64,000 nt of DNA from Oligoflexia bacterium (GTDB taxonomy: Bacteria; Bdellovibrionota; Bdellovibrionia; JABDDW01), in contig JADJXN010000014.1 in assembly GCA_016715815.1 (NCBI GenBank), forward strand, positions 248,001 through 312,000, given 5' to 3'. Below are positions 17,456-27,499 of the stretch, piece by piece; the first letter of the stretch is position 1, and each line of letters begins with the position of its first letter. The notes below the pieces were generated by a model. That model did no database searches and was not told the origin of the DNA. It saw only the letters and a program-made list of their open reading frames with translations. Made by a program: the position numbers and the translations under genes.

Positions 17456-18567
17456 GAGATGATCTCCAAAAAAATTCTAGTTTCCAAAAAATCTTGGACT
17501 TCTTTGGCAAATGCTGCCAATTCAAAGCGGGAAAGATACTTTTGATTTTGTGCCATTTTAAAAAGTTTCTGATGCTTAAAATTAAATACGAAGTTGGTTT
17601 TTGCAAGTGTTGAATAAAGTCTCTCAGGGAGTTTATTGCCAATTTGAGGGTTTAATGTGTAGTGGCTCCCACTCACCCCTTGAATGGGGGCATGTTTTGC
17701 TACCCAAAAAGTAAAATGTGTTGGCCACTGCTCTGTTGCCTCAAGGTAGTTCATTTTTTCTCTCAAATTAGAACCAATAGCATCTTTAATTAAATTTTTA
17801 GTGTTTAAAGAAAAATCCCAGCCGTGAATAAATAATCCAGCCTTATCTAATTTTTCTTCCAGTTCTTTTAAATAAAAACTTGTTTCTTGAACGTGCAAAA
17901 AAGCATCCACAAGACCTTGGCTTGAGTGAATTTCAGGGTGTTTTAAAAAAGTTATTTTTAGTGGGTGCTCAATTGGAAGGGTTGCGATAAATTCGTAAAC
18001 TTTTGATTTAAAATTTTTGCTTTCGAAATCAATTTTTAATAACTGAAATATCCTTCTTAAATCAGAAATTCTCTGTCTTGCTGATTTTGAATAAACCATA
18101 ATTCTTGCAAAGCCGCCCTCAGGTTTTAAGCATGCACCAAGAGATTTAAAACCCAATTCCGGATGGGGAAGATGGTGTAAAACCCCATAACAGTGAGCAT
18201 AGTCAATTAAGTTTAAATTTTTTTGGCAAAACTCATTCAAATCAAGGTTGAAATATTTTACGTTCTTAATGCCTCTGAGGGTGGTTTTAATTTTTGAGTA
18301 ATTAAGAGTTTTTTGACTAATATCACAGGCAAGAATTTGTGCTGTTGGGTGGCTTTTAGAAAAAACCAAGGGTTCTTGTGTACCACAACCTATAAGGGCT
18401 ATTTTTTTATTATCAGAAGAGAGAATTTTTTTATGTGTTATACTCAACCCCGCTTCATAACTGGCATGAATAATTGAGTATTTGTGGGGCTTTGCTAATA
18501 AGCCTAAAACTGAAGCGCTAGGGTAGGGAAACGTTTCGTATTGCTGTTTAACTTTGCTGAGCTCCAT
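17452..18567 (-). CDS. Class I SAM-dependent methyltransferase
   Basis: 371 residues. The SAM-binding motif I is IALIGCGTQEPLVFS (~residue 57), followed by ILACDISQKTLNYSK and HCYGVLHHLPHPELGF, the usual motif order of a class I small-molecule or protein methyltransferase. The C-terminal ~170 residues, with HFTFWVAKH, resemble extensions seen in methyltransferases of unknown substrate. It is first in an apparent run with the hypothetical and TPR genes. The substrate is unknown. Confidence 0.75.
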   Translation of the reverse strand: MELSKVKQQYETFPYPSASVLGLLAKPHKYSIIHASYEAGLSITHKKILSSDNKKIALIGCGTQEPLVFSKSHPTAQILACDISQKTLNYSKIKTTLRGIKNVKYFNLDLNEFCQKNLNLIDYAHCYGVLHHLPHPELGFKSLGACLKPEGGFARIMVYSKSARQRISDLRRIFQLLKIDFESKNFKSKVYEFIATLPIEHPLKITFLKHPEIHSSQGLVDAFLHVQETSFYLKELEEKLDKAGLFIHGWDFSLNTKNLIKDAIGSNLREKMNYLEATEQWPTHFTFWVAKHAPIQGVSGSHYTLNPQIGNKLPERLYSTLAKTNFVFNFKHQKLFKMAQNQKYLSRFELAAFAKEVQDFLETRIFLEIIS

Positions 18568-18677
18568 AACCCTAAAAGTAGCTTAAAAACTCGATTATTT
18601 CAAAAATATACGCTCAGCTAATTCTTAACAACTTAACTTGAATACGCCTATAAGCTAAGATACTCTGGCTCTCAGGT

Positions 18678-20759
18678 ATGAAACCCTCACTTTTATTTAA
18701 CCGTGAACTAAGTTGGATGGCCTTTAACGATAGGGTTTTAGAAGAAGCCCAGGATAAAGGCTTCCCCCTTTTAGAGCGTCTTAAGTTTGTAGCCATTGTT
18801 AGCTCCAACTTAGATGAATTTTTTATGATCCGTGTTGCAGGACTTGAGCGCAAAGCTAAGCAAAATCCTAATTTTAAGCAAGTTGATGGCTCAAAAGCAG
18901 TAGACACACTTTATCAAATTCGGGAATGGACATTGGCGCAAAAAAGAAAACAAGCTGAGGTTTTAAAAGAAGTTTTAAGCTTGCTTCAAAAGCAAGACTT
19001 AAACCTTCAAACAGAAATAAATACTGAGCTTGATAAAGATGTTATTTTAAAATTCCCACATCCTAAAATTCAATTTTTTACTAACATTGATGGCTTTAAA
19101 AGTCATCCCGGTGGACAAATATTTGTTTTTGTAAAACTCCATGATCGCTTTGCCGTTATGAGTATGCCTGAAAATACAGATAGGCTAGTGGTTAAGAATA
19201 AACATCATTTTATTTTAGCAGAAAAGCTGATGGCCTCAGCAGCTTCGTATTACTTTCCTAATGAAACAGTACTTGAGGCATTTCCTTTTAAAATTATTCG
19301 TGATGCTGATTTTAAAATTGCCGCGGATATAGACCCGGAGGAGTTAATACCTAAAATTGAAGCTGCCCTTCAAAATAGAGCACGTCTTCCTGCTGTGAGA
19401 TTAGAGGTGGATGCTGCCAGTATTACCGATGGGGCTTTGAGTTTAGCCAAAGCGCTTAAGCTCCCTCAAAGGTCTATTTACCGTTATGATCTTCCACTTG
19501 ATTTGCGAGTATTATGGCGCATTCATGCTCATGAAGATTTTGATCACTTAAGATTTCCAAAAAATGAAGAGGATGTTACACCAAGATCAATGAAGCTAGT
19601 ACCGGATTTAGTAAAGCTAGTTGAGGGGCATGACATTTTACTTCACCACCCCTATGATTCTTTTGATATTGTTGTAAAACTTTTGGAATCAGCAGCGCAG
19701 GATAAAAACGTTGTGGCAATTAGGCAAACTCTATACCGGTCTGGAAAAAATTCTCCCATTGCAAAAGCCCTTATGGATGCAGCTAAAGCCGGCAAAAATG
19801 TGAGTGTTCTAATAGAATTTCGTGCGCGTTTTGATGAAGATACAAATATTAAGCTTGCTAAAGAATTTAAAAAATGTGGCATAAAGGTTTTAAAAGGAAT
19901 GCCTGATAAAAAAATTCATTGTAAAACAACTCAAATTATTAGACGTGAGGGGGATGAAGTCACCTCTTACGTTCACATGGGTACAGGGAACTACAACCCT
20001 TCTACTGCAAGAAGCTATACAGATTTAAGTATGCTCACAACCCATGAAGGTTTTGGGCGCGATGCTGAAAAATTATTTAAAGCCTTTGAAAGTGGTAGGC
20101 TTCCAAGATTATTTGAAAATTTTGTAACAGCTCCAGAGCAGCTTCATAAAAAATTAACTCAGTGGGTGCGCTCAGAGGCAAGGCGAGCCCTCGATGGTGA
20201 TAAAACTGCCAGAATTATTGCTAAAATGAATTCTTTAGTGGACCCAGCCATGGTGGCAGAGCTTTATGAAGCTTCTAAAGCAGGGGTAAAAGTAGACTTA
20301 ATTGTAAGAGGGGCTTGTGTTTTACGCCCCGGTGTTGTGGGCTTAAGTGAAAATATAAATGTTATAAGTATTGTTGATAAGTATTTAGAGCACAGCCGTA
20401 TTTATTATTTTAAAAATGGGGAACACCCTTTAATTTATTTATCAAGTGCCGATTGGATGCCAAGAAGTTTTCATAGGCGTATTGAGATTGCTTTCCCAGT
20501 GGAAGAAGCAGAACTTAAAACTTACGTTAAAGATATAATTTTAGAAACCTATTTAAAAGATAATGTTAAAGCCAGGGTGCTTCAGCCTGATGGGCGCTGG
20601 CTTTTTAAAACAAAAGCTCAAGGGGAGGAAAGCTTTCGTGCGCAAGAGTATTTTGAGCGCTTAGCAAAACAGCGATATAAAGGGACACCTTTATATGGGC
20701 GTTTTGTTAAACAAAAATCTGATCAACTTGTTTTAACTAATATAAGTGGGGCAACATAA
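18678..20759 (+). CDS. ppk1: Polyphosphate kinase 1
   Basis: 693 residues, the normal PPK1 length. It has the N-domain start FNRELSWMAFNDRVLEEA, the LDEFFMIRVAGL block, and the two phospholipase D-like catalytic halves: DKKIHCKTTQIIRRE (autophosphorylated His) with MGTGNYNPSTARSYTDLS, and later LEHSRIYYFKNG with SSADWMPRSFHRRIE. It reversibly transfers the ATP gamma-phosphate to polyphosphate. The stop TAA shares its last base with the ATG of the next gene (TAATG), so it may be co-transcribed with the thioredoxin-TPR protein, a pairing with no known functional basis. Confidence 0.95.
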   Translation: MKPSLLFNRELSWMAFNDRVLEEAQDKGFPLLERLKFVAIVSSNLDEFFMIRVAGLERKAKQNPNFKQVDGSKAVDTLYQIREWTLAQKRKQAEVLKEVLSLLQKQDLNLQTEINTELDKDVILKFPHPKIQFFTNIDGFKSHPGGQIFVFVKLHDRFAVMSMPENTDRLVVKNKHHFILAEKLMASAASYYFPNETVLEAFPFKIIRDADFKIAADIDPEELIPKIEAALQNRARLPAVRLEVDAASITDGALSLAKALKLPQRSIYRYDLPLDLRVLWRIHAHEDFDHLRFPKNEEDVTPRSMKLVPDLVKLVEGHDILLHHPYDSFDIVVKLLESAAQDKNVVAIRQTLYRSGKNSPIAKALMDAAKAGKNVSVLIEFRARFDEDTNIKLAKEFKKCGIKVLKGMPDKKIHCKTTQIIRREGDEVTSYVHMGTGNYNPSTARSYTDLSMLTTHEGFGRDAEKLFKAFESGRLPRLFENFVTAPEQLHKKLTQWVRSEARRALDGDKTARIIAKMNSLVDPAMVAELYEASKAGVKVDLIVRGACVLRPGVVGLSENINVISIVDKYLEHSRIYYFKNGEHPLIYLSSADWMPRSFHRRIEIAFPVEEAELKTYVKDIILETYLKDNVKARVLQPDGRWLFKTKAQGEESFRAQEYFERLAKQRYKGTPLYGRFVKQKSDQLVLTNISGAT

Positions 20760-22179
20760 TGATTAAATTTTTATTTCTAAATAGTGTTTTTTTATTAATT
20801 CCGTTTTTGGCTTTTGCACAAATTCCTCAAGAAGCTTTTAAGCTTAACCCTAAAAATGAGTTTTTAGAATTTATCCCTGCAGACGACCATCATTTTAACG
20901 ACAAAGCCCCAAATAAAGTGGAGCTTAATCTAGATGGCCAAACAAAAAAGCTGAAGGTTTTAGTTTTGATAAATATAAAGTTAAAGTAAGTAAGCCTAAG
21001 TATAAAAAAAGTTGTCAAGTGACAGCTCAGCTTTATGTTTGCGATGAAAAAGAAAGTTACTGTGTTCCGCGCAAACATACTTATAAGTGTTCTGGCGAAA
21101 AGCTTGAACAAGGATCAAGCTTAAAAGAAAAAAAATCTAAGCTTAGGCCAATTAAAAAAGGTCTGTTTTATTTTAATTCCCCCGAAACTGCTTTGACTGA
21201 GGCGAAAGCTAAAAATAAACTACTACTTATAGATTTTTTTGGTATTTGGTGCCCGCCTTGCAACATGCTTGATGAAGTCGTATTTAAAAATGCAGAATTT
21301 AAAAGATTTAAAAATGATTATGTTTTTTTAAAAATGGATGCAGATTTGGATTTGTCTTGGGAGTTGAAGTCTAAATACAAGGTAACAGGTTATCCTACTG
21401 TTATTTTAGCAAAGCCAAGTGGTGATGAAATTTTAAGAATTATTGGAAGTCGTAAACCAAAAGCATTTTTTAAGGAAATGAAAAATGCTTTGGTTTGGAA
21501 AAGCTTAAATACTGATGAAATAAAAAAACTTAATTCTGCTAAAGAAGTACCAGAGGTGAAAGCCCTTGAAAAAGCCCTTGAAGAAAATAAACACGATGAA
21601 ACTATTAGACTTTCAGAGATTATTTTAAGTAATGAAAAACTGTTAGAAGAGGTTGAGTGGACCAAGGCTGATCTTTATTCTGTAATGGCAAACGCCTATG
21701 AAGAATTAAAAAATGAAGAATTAAAACAAAAATTTTATAAAAAAGCCTTTGATGAATACACTAAAATGATATCCCTTGCTGGGCTTAATGAAAAAATAGA
21801 GCGCGGCTATAATTTGGAGAGAATTTATTGCCTTTGGAAATCTGGTGATTATGAGAATGCGCAAAAATATTATCAAAATTTAGAGAGAATTTATCCTGAC
21901 GAATTTACATTTTATTACCAACATGCGCATATGCTTAAAGAGCAAAAAAAGCTTAAAGCTTCTTTAGATAAAGCTAGTAAAGCTTTTAAATTTTCTTATG
22001 GGGATAATAAGCTAAGGGTAACAAATTTAATTGCAGAGCTTTATTTAGAATTAGGCCAAAAAGAGAGTGCACACACTATTTTAGATGAAGTCATGAGAGA
22101 TTTTAAATTGCCCAGTGATAAAAGTATTAGAACGCACAGGTATTTTGAAAAATTGAGTCGCCTTAGGGCAAGTATTTAA
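20759..22179 (+). CDS. Periplasmic DsbD-alpha-like/thioredoxin/TPR protein (frameshifted)
   Basis: Two frames (20759-20989 and the one from before 21019 to 22179) make one protein. It has a signal peptide (ending LAFAQ), an N-terminal domain with VCDEKESYCVP reminiscent of the DsbD alpha domain, and a thioredoxin domain with CPPC in FFGIWCPPCNMLDE and the cis-Pro loop TGYPTVIL. A C-terminal region with TPR-like helices follows (e.g. GDYENAQKYYQNLERIYP). The frame breaks at the A6 run 20944-20949; a seventh A gives TKKAEGFSFDKY. In the actual sequence the codons read ACA AAA AAG, so the site is also an exact A AAA AAG heptamer of the kind used for programmed -1 frameshifting. A periplasmic disulfide reductase or isomerase is likely. 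Confidence 0.75.
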
Positions 22180-22182
22180 TAA

Positions 22183-23682
22183 CTACTTAAACTCACGTCT
22201 GAGTTTATATTTATCTACAAACCCACGTGAATCCAAAGGGAGTTCTGGGAAAAACACAATACTTGTGGGCCGATGCCTTTCAGGTAGTTCATTACAATGG
22301 GCTATTACTTCTTGGCTTGAAATATCCATTCCTGTTTTTTTCTGCAAACAGGCTGTGACTACAGTTTTACCAAGCTGATCTTTTGTGGCAATAACAGAGG
22401 CTTTATCTATTGATGGAATTTTTGTTAAAACATCTTCAACTAGTTTTGGGATAATCATTTCATTTTGAATAAAAATAATATTATCTTTTCTATCAATAAA
22501 ACTCACAATACCTTCTTTATCTACCTCAACAATATCTCCTGTAAAATACCACTGGCCACGCATATTCATTTTTGAAGCTTCTTTATTATTATAATAACTT
22601 GTTGCAATTTGTTGGCCTGATACAAGAAGCTGGCCAAGTTGCTTTTTATTTCCCGGGATGTCATCACCATTGTCATCAACAATTCTTGTTTTTACCCCTG
22701 GTAAAAAACGCCCAACAGTTGAGGCGGGCTCTGGTTCTTCAAATTGGCGTCCTGCTACACCCCAACAAGTTTCTGTGGAGCCATAGAAATTTAGGATTTT
22801 AATATTAAATTCGTTTAAAGCAAAATCATAAGTTGATGGTTTCATTAAGCTGTAATCTGCAGTAATACTTCTCACAGTTGAAATTTTTAAATTCATGTTT
22901 TTAAAATTTAAAAGCCAATCTTCAATTAAACTGCCACGCATAATCACGCGAGAAGCCTTTGATTCTAAAATTTCTTTACACAGCTCTTCAATGTTAGTTG
23001 CAGCAAAATCAGCAATTTCAATGCTAGCTCCAGAGAGCATGGGAAAAATAAGCCCATGCATAAAATAAAATGGGTGCATGAGAGAGGCATTATAAGTCAT
23101 GAAAGTGTCAATAGCAGAAACTTTATAAATACTTTTCCAAACAAGGGCTGCTTGTTGAACCATGGTATGGCTATAACCAACCCATTTTGGTTTACCAGTT
23201 GTGCCTGCTGTTTCAAACATGGCCACAGGTTCTTCATCTTTAATGGTCATGCTTACAGGGAGTTTATAAGAAGTCTCATACTCTCCCCAGCGGCGTGTCT
23301 CACAGGGAATAATTTGTAAATTAAGTCTATTGTTTTTTACAACATCCTTCATTCTTTGTTGCATGTCATCGCTGACAATTACAACATCAATGCCTTGCTC
23401 TTTAATAATATCAGCTACTTTTATTTCAGGGGTGTTTGGGTCTATTAAGTAGGCAAGGTTTTTAGTATTTGCGCAGGCAAAAAAGGCATAAGCAATGTGG
23501 GGGCAGTTGGTCATGTAGATCATGACTTTTCTGTTATGCTTAATTTCGTTTTGTAAAAAGTAAGAAAAGCGGTTGATGTATTTATAAGCCTCACCATAAT
23601 TCATGGTTTTTGCAAGGTGGCGAAAGGCGATTTTAGATGACGCAGCATTTGCACTCAGTGCTAGTTTTTGGCCTAATAACAT
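22183..23682 (-). CDS. AMP-binding (acyl-CoA synthetase-like) enzyme
   Basis: 499 residues of the ANL adenylate-forming superfamily. The P-loop is ETAGTTGKPKWVGYSH, with A5 FYGSTETCWG, A7 WYFTGDIVEVDKEGIVSFIDR and a C-terminal catalytic-Lys region SRGFVDKYKLRREF. The enzyme should activate a carboxylic acid as its adenylate and probably pass it to CoA or a carrier. The substrate is not evident; the P-loop starts ETAGTTG where TSGTTG is commoner. It converges on the thioredoxin-TPR gene with four bases between the stop codons. Confidence 0.82.
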   Translation of the reverse strand: MLLGQKLALSANAASSKIAFRHLAKTMNYGEAYKYINRFSYFLQNEIKHNRKVMIYMTNCPHIAYAFFACANTKNLAYLIDPNTPEIKVADIIKEQGIDVVIVSDDMQQRMKDVVKNNRLNLQIIPCETRRWGEYETSYKLPVSMTIKDEEPVAMFETAGTTGKPKWVGYSHTMVQQAALVWKSIYKVSAIDTFMTYNASLMHPFYFMHGLIFPMLSGASIEIADFAATNIEELCKEILESKASRVIMRGSLIEDWLLNFKNMNLKISTVRSITADYSLMKPSTYDFALNEFNIKILNFYGSTETCWGVAGRQFEEPEPASTVGRFLPGVKTRIVDDNGDDIPGNKKQLGQLLVSGQQIATSYYNNKEASKMNMRGQWYFTGDIVEVDKEGIVSFIDRKDNIIFIQNEMIIPKLVEDVLTKIPSIDKASVIATKDQLGKTVVTACLQKKTGMDISSQEVIAHCNELPERHRPTSIVFFPELPLDSRGFVDKYKLRREFK

Positions 23683-23770
23683 TTTCTCTCCAATGCCTTC
23701 TCTTTCGGAAAAAATTGTTTATACCTGAGCCTTGACGCAGCGCTATTTTTGTGACGTAATAGCCTCTACT

Positions 23771-24997
23771 ATGCAAAAACTCTCTTATCCCAAATCTCAA
23801 ATTAAAATTTTTTTAACCGAAGGTATTCATCCAGTTGCTGAAGCACTGCTAAAGTCAGAGGGCTTTCATGTAGAATCAGCAAAATCAGCTCTGAGCGAAG
23901 AAGAGCTGATAAAAAAAGTAGGTGACTTTCACGTCTTAGGTATTAGATCAAAAACTCAAATTACAAAAAATTACCTTCAAGCTGCAAAAAAATTAATGTC
24001 TGTAGGGTGCTTTTGCATTGGTACAAACCAAGTAGATTTATTAACAGCCCGAGACCAAGGTGTGGTTGTTTTTAATGCCCCTTTTAGCAACACCCGCTCA
24101 GTAGCAGAGATGATGATGTGTGAAATTATCATGCTCTCTAGAAAATTAGCAGACAAAAACCGTGAAATGCATTTAGGGGATTGGGTTAAATCTGCCAGTG
24201 GTTGTTATGAGGTGCGCGGAAAAACCTTAGGTATTATTGGTTATGGTCACATAGGTTCACAAGTAAGTGTGCTGGCTGAGAGCTTTGGCATGAAGGTTAT
24301 TTATTATGACATTATAAATAAAATGCCCATTGGAAATAGCCGCCAAATTTCTAAATTAGAAGATTTATTATCAATGGCAGATTTTGTAACATTACATGTT
24401 CCAGAAACCCCACAAACAAAAAATATGATGGGGGAGCAAGAAATCTCTAAAATAAAAAAAGGTTCTTACTTACTAAATGCCAGCCGTGGAAGTGTGGTTG
24501 ATTTAAAAGCTCTAAAAGAAGCATTAGTGGAAAAGCAATTAGCAGGGGCCGCTTTAGATGTCTTTCCTGAGGAACCTGAGTCTAATATTGGAAAGTTTAA
24601 GCATGATCTGCAAGGTGTGCCCAATGTTATTTTAACCCCCCACATAGGTGGTAGCACTGAAGAGGCGCAAGAAAACATTGGTATTGAAGTGGCTCAAAGT
24701 TTTGTTAAATTTATTAATAATGGAAGTACCACTGCTAGTGTGAACTTCCCGCAGGTAGATTTACCAGTTAAACAAGATGGGCATAGAATTTTAAACGTTC
24801 ATAAAAACGTGCCTGGAGTTTTAAAAGAAATTAACCGTATTATTTCAGATTTAGGTGCTAATATTTCTGGCCAGTACCTAGCAACGGATTCCCAAATTGG
24901 TTATTTAATTGTAGATTTGGACAAGCAAGTTTCTGATAAAGTAAAAGAAGAAATTGGCAAACTACCTACAAGTATTAGAACCAGAATTTTATATTAG
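23771..24997 (+). CDS. serA: D-3-phosphoglycerate dehydrogenase
   Basis: About 408 residues and very close in layout to E. coli SerA. Motifs include the substrate-domain FNAPFSNTRSVAEMM, the NAD-binding GIIGYGHIGSQVSVLAESFG, catalytic Arg/Glu/His segments (NASRGSVVD, DVFPEEPES, ILTPHIGGSTEEAQENIG) and a C-terminal ACT domain (VPGVLKEINRIISDLGANIS) for serine feedback. It performs the first step of serine synthesis. The frame is open from a TTG at 23732, but alignment with E. coli SerA puts the start at the ATG at 23771 (MQKLSYPKSQIKIFLTEG). Confidence 0.95.
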   Translation: MQKLSYPKSQIKIFLTEGIHPVAEALLKSEGFHVESAKSALSEEELIKKVGDFHVLGIRSKTQITKNYLQAAKKLMSVGCFCIGTNQVDLLTARDQGVVVFNAPFSNTRSVAEMMMCEIIMLSRKLADKNREMHLGDWVKSASGCYEVRGKTLGIIGYGHIGSQVSVLAESFGMKVIYYDIINKMPIGNSRQISKLEDLLSMADFVTLHVPETPQTKNMMGEQEISKIKKGSYLLNASRGSVVDLKALKEALVEKQLAGAALDVFPEEPESNIGKFKHDLQGVPNVILTPHIGGSTEEAQENIGIEVAQSFVKFINNGSTTASVNFPQVDLPVKQDGHRILNVHKNVPGVLKEINRIISDLGANISGQYLATDSQIGYLIVDLDKQVSDKVKEEIGKLPTSIRTRILY

Positions 24998-25000
24998 TAT

Positions 25001-25739
25001 TTAAAAGGGTTTTTTGTAAGTGCCAAATAACCTATCCCAAATTGTTGTGTAAAGTCCAAAGTTACCATTTACCTTTTCATGATGCCAAGAGTGTACAGAT
25101 GGTAAATTTAATAAATTAAGTGGAAATTTTAAAACCCATGATTTGGGCCAAAACTCATAGCCACTGTGACCATAAACATTATTTAGTACTGCTAAAGTAG
25201 TAAATATGGCATAGGCACTAATATGCAAAGGTATAATAAATGGTATTAAAAATACTACACTCATATTTACCAAAGTCTCTACAGCATGAAAGGAATGAGA
25301 GGTTAATGGAGTGGTTTGGCGGGATAAATAGTGAATAGAATGAACTTTTTTATAAAGCAATGGCCAATGCAAAATACGATGCCCCCAATAAAAGTGTAAG
25401 TCATTAATTAAAAATCATCATAAAAATAGAAAACCACCAATAAACCCAGCCATAATCTGCAATATTCTTGTAATAGAGTCCTAAGTTTTTTTGACTTATA
25501 TAAAAATTCGTTACCCCACCTATGGCAAAAATTAGAATGGTTTGGATGGAATAATTAATTTCTCTTTTAATTTGTCCCTTAGGGAGAGGGGTTTGAACAA
25601 GTTTGTATTTTAGAAGATTTTTTATCAAAAATTTCCATAAAATAATATGTGTGCCTAAGGCGATAATGATGTAACGAATAAGCAATATACTAGCAAAGTA
25701 AATATAAGTGAAAATGGGTTGGTCTATACTAGGCGACAT
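25001..25739 (-). CDS. Fatty acid hydroxylase/sterol desaturase family membrane protein (frameshifted)
   Basis: Frames 25404-25739 and 25001-25372 together encode one integral membrane di-iron enzyme. The N-terminal part has several membrane helices. The second part holds the histidine boxes of the family: HFYWGHRILH, HSIHYLSRQTTP and SWHHEKVNGNFG. The break is in the T5 run (plus strand A5 at 25410-25414); removing one T restores MMILINDLHFYWGH. The family uses two irons to hydroxylate or desaturate lipids. It shares its start region with the end of the FAD oxidase gene. Confidence 0.72.
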
Positions 25740-27109
25740 TAAAAAACCTTTCCTTGGTTCATGATGTTTTGTGGGTCAAACACTTTTTTGATTTGTTTCA
25801 TATAAGAAATTTCATTCTCAGATTTGGTAAAATGCAAAAAATCTTTTTTTGTAAGGCCAATTCCATGCTCAGCAGAAATGCTGCCTTGAAAGCTTTTTAC
25901 CAACTCAAACATTTTTAAATCAGCATGTTGGGCTTGTTTAAAAAAATCCTCTTTAGATAATTTTTCAGGTTTTAAATAGTTAATATGTAAATTGCCATCA
26001 CCAATGTGACCAAACACAATAACTTCAATTCCGGGATAGTTTTTTTCAATAAGCTTATTTAGTTCAAAGCTAAATTGGCTGATTTTACTAATAGGGATAC
26101 TAATATCGTTTTTATGAACCACTGCCAGTTGACTTAAGCTTTCAGAAATATTTTCTCTTAACCCCCAAAACTCTTGAGCCTGGGTGCTACTTTGGGCAAT
26201 AAGCCCATCAACAATAAGGCCTTTATTAAAAGCATGCTCCACAAATTTTTCTAAGTTGCTAGATTCTTTAGCATCACTTTCTAAAACCACATAGTGGCTA
26301 TGGTCTTTCTCAAATGGTGATTTTAGCTTCATATAGGTTTTAACTTTTTCTAAAGCTTTTTGAGTGAAAAACTCAAAAGCAGAAAGTGTAAGACTAGATT
26401 TGGCTAGTTTAAAAAGCTCTACTACATTTTCTAAACTATTTAGAGCATACAAAGAAGTCAAAAGCTCAGGTGGTGGTGTTGTAAGCTTAACTATGCATTC
26501 AGTAATAACGCCTAAAGTGCCCTCACTACCTATGAAAAGCTGCTTTAAATCATAGCCGGTATTATTTTTAATGCAGGTATTTTTTAAATCTAAAATTTCA
26601 CCACTGGCTAAAACTACTTGAAGGCCTGCTACCCATTGGCGCATTAAACCGTAGCGAATTACTTTTATGCCACCTGCGTTTGTGGCAATATTTCCGCCAA
26701 TTTGAGAAGAACCTACAGACGCAAAATCCACTGGGAAATAGAGGTCAAAATCAAGGGCTTTTTTTTGAATCTCTTTTGTTACAACCCCTGCTTGGCAATG
26801 TAAAGTTTGGTCTAAAAGGGAGAGCTCAAAAATTTGGTTCATTTTTGCTAGAGATAAAATAATCTCACCATTTGCGGCAACAGCGCCTCCACTTAAACCA
26901 GTTCTGCCTCCTGATGGGACTACAGCTATTTTATTTTTAGAGCAAAATTTTAAGATCTCTGAAACTTCATTCGTAGATTTTGGGAAAACTGCAGCTATTG
27001 TTTTAGGGCTAAATTTACGGGTGTAATCTAGGGCAAAATGGTCTTTTTGGGCATCTAAAATAACGCTGTCTTTTCCAATAATTGCGCAAAGTTCCTGGGT
27101 AATGTTCAT
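25739..27109 (-). CDS. FAD-linked oxidase (GlcD / D-lactate dehydrogenase-like)
   Basis: 456 residues with a PCMH-type FAD-binding domain (VVPSGGRTGLSGGAVA near 60-75; GSSQIGGNIATNAGGIKVIR; GSEGTLGVIT) and an FAD-oxidase C-terminal domain with VFGHIGDGNLHINYL and SAEHGIGLTKK. This is the layout of glycolate oxidase GlcD and D-2-hydroxyacid dehydrogenases, which pass electrons from a hydroxyacid to the respiratory chain. No GlcE or GlcF partner is visible, so a single-subunit D-lactate or 2-hydroxyglutarate dehydrogenase is more likely. Its stop overlaps the downstream hydroxylase start. Confidence 0.85.
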   Translation of the reverse strand: MNITQELCAIIGKDSVILDAQKDHFALDYTRKFSPKTIAAVFPKSTNEVSEILKFCSKNKIAVVPSGGRTGLSGGAVAANGEIILSLAKMNQIFELSLLDQTLHCQAGVVTKEIQKKALDFDLYFPVDFASVGSSQIGGNIATNAGGIKVIRYGLMRQWVAGLQVVLASGEILDLKNTCIKNNTGYDLKQLFIGSEGTLGVITECIVKLTTPPPELLTSLYALNSLENVVELFKLAKSSLTLSAFEFFTQKALEKVKTYMKLKSPFEKDHSHYVVLESDAKESSNLEKFVEHAFNKGLIVDGLIAQSSTQAQEFWGLRENISESLSQLAVVHKNDISIPISKISQFSFELNKLIEKNYPGIEVIVFGHIGDGNLHINYLKPEKLSKEDFFKQAQHADLKMFELVKSFQGSISAEHGIGLTKKDFLHFTKSENEISYMKQIKKVFDPQNIMNQGKVF

Positions 27110-27243
27110 GGCGCTAAGCTTATACTGTCAATAGCTTACTGTCCAGCTGTCAAAACGTTAGCCACCACAGTTAACCACGTTTGAGGCCTGCCTGGTACGT
27201 CTTGTGCTTTAATTAAGCCATATAACACAGGGGGAAATGGATT

Positions 27244-27492
27244 ATGAAAACCTTATTTTATATGACAGCTTTAATATTAAACCTTTTTAGCATTCAAGCT
27301 TTAGCTCAGCCAAATGAGAAACCAAAGGTTACAGTTATTAAGTTTACCGATGCTGAAAGAGAGCAAAAAGTAGTATCTAACCCCAAGGTAAAATCAGCTG
27401 CTATTAAGCAAAATTTTGAGGCTTCAAAACTTGACTCTGAAATACTAAGCTTGGAAGATGAGCTTGATAAGGGTGTTGTTTACATTCAATAA
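27244..27492 (+). CDS. Small secreted protein of unknown function
   Basis: 82 residues with a signal peptide (ending FSIQALAQ) and a charged mature part of about 60 residues rich in Lys, Glu and Val. No Cys and no domain I recognise. A GGGGGAAATGG purine stretch precedes the ATG. It lies between divergent and convergent neighbours and is probably a single-gene transcript. Confidence 0.6.
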   Translation: MKTLFYMTALILNLFSIQALAQPNEKPKVTVIKFTDAEREQKVVSNPKVKSAAIKQNFEASKLDSEILSLEDELDKGVVYIQ

Positions 27493-27499
27493 ATTATCT

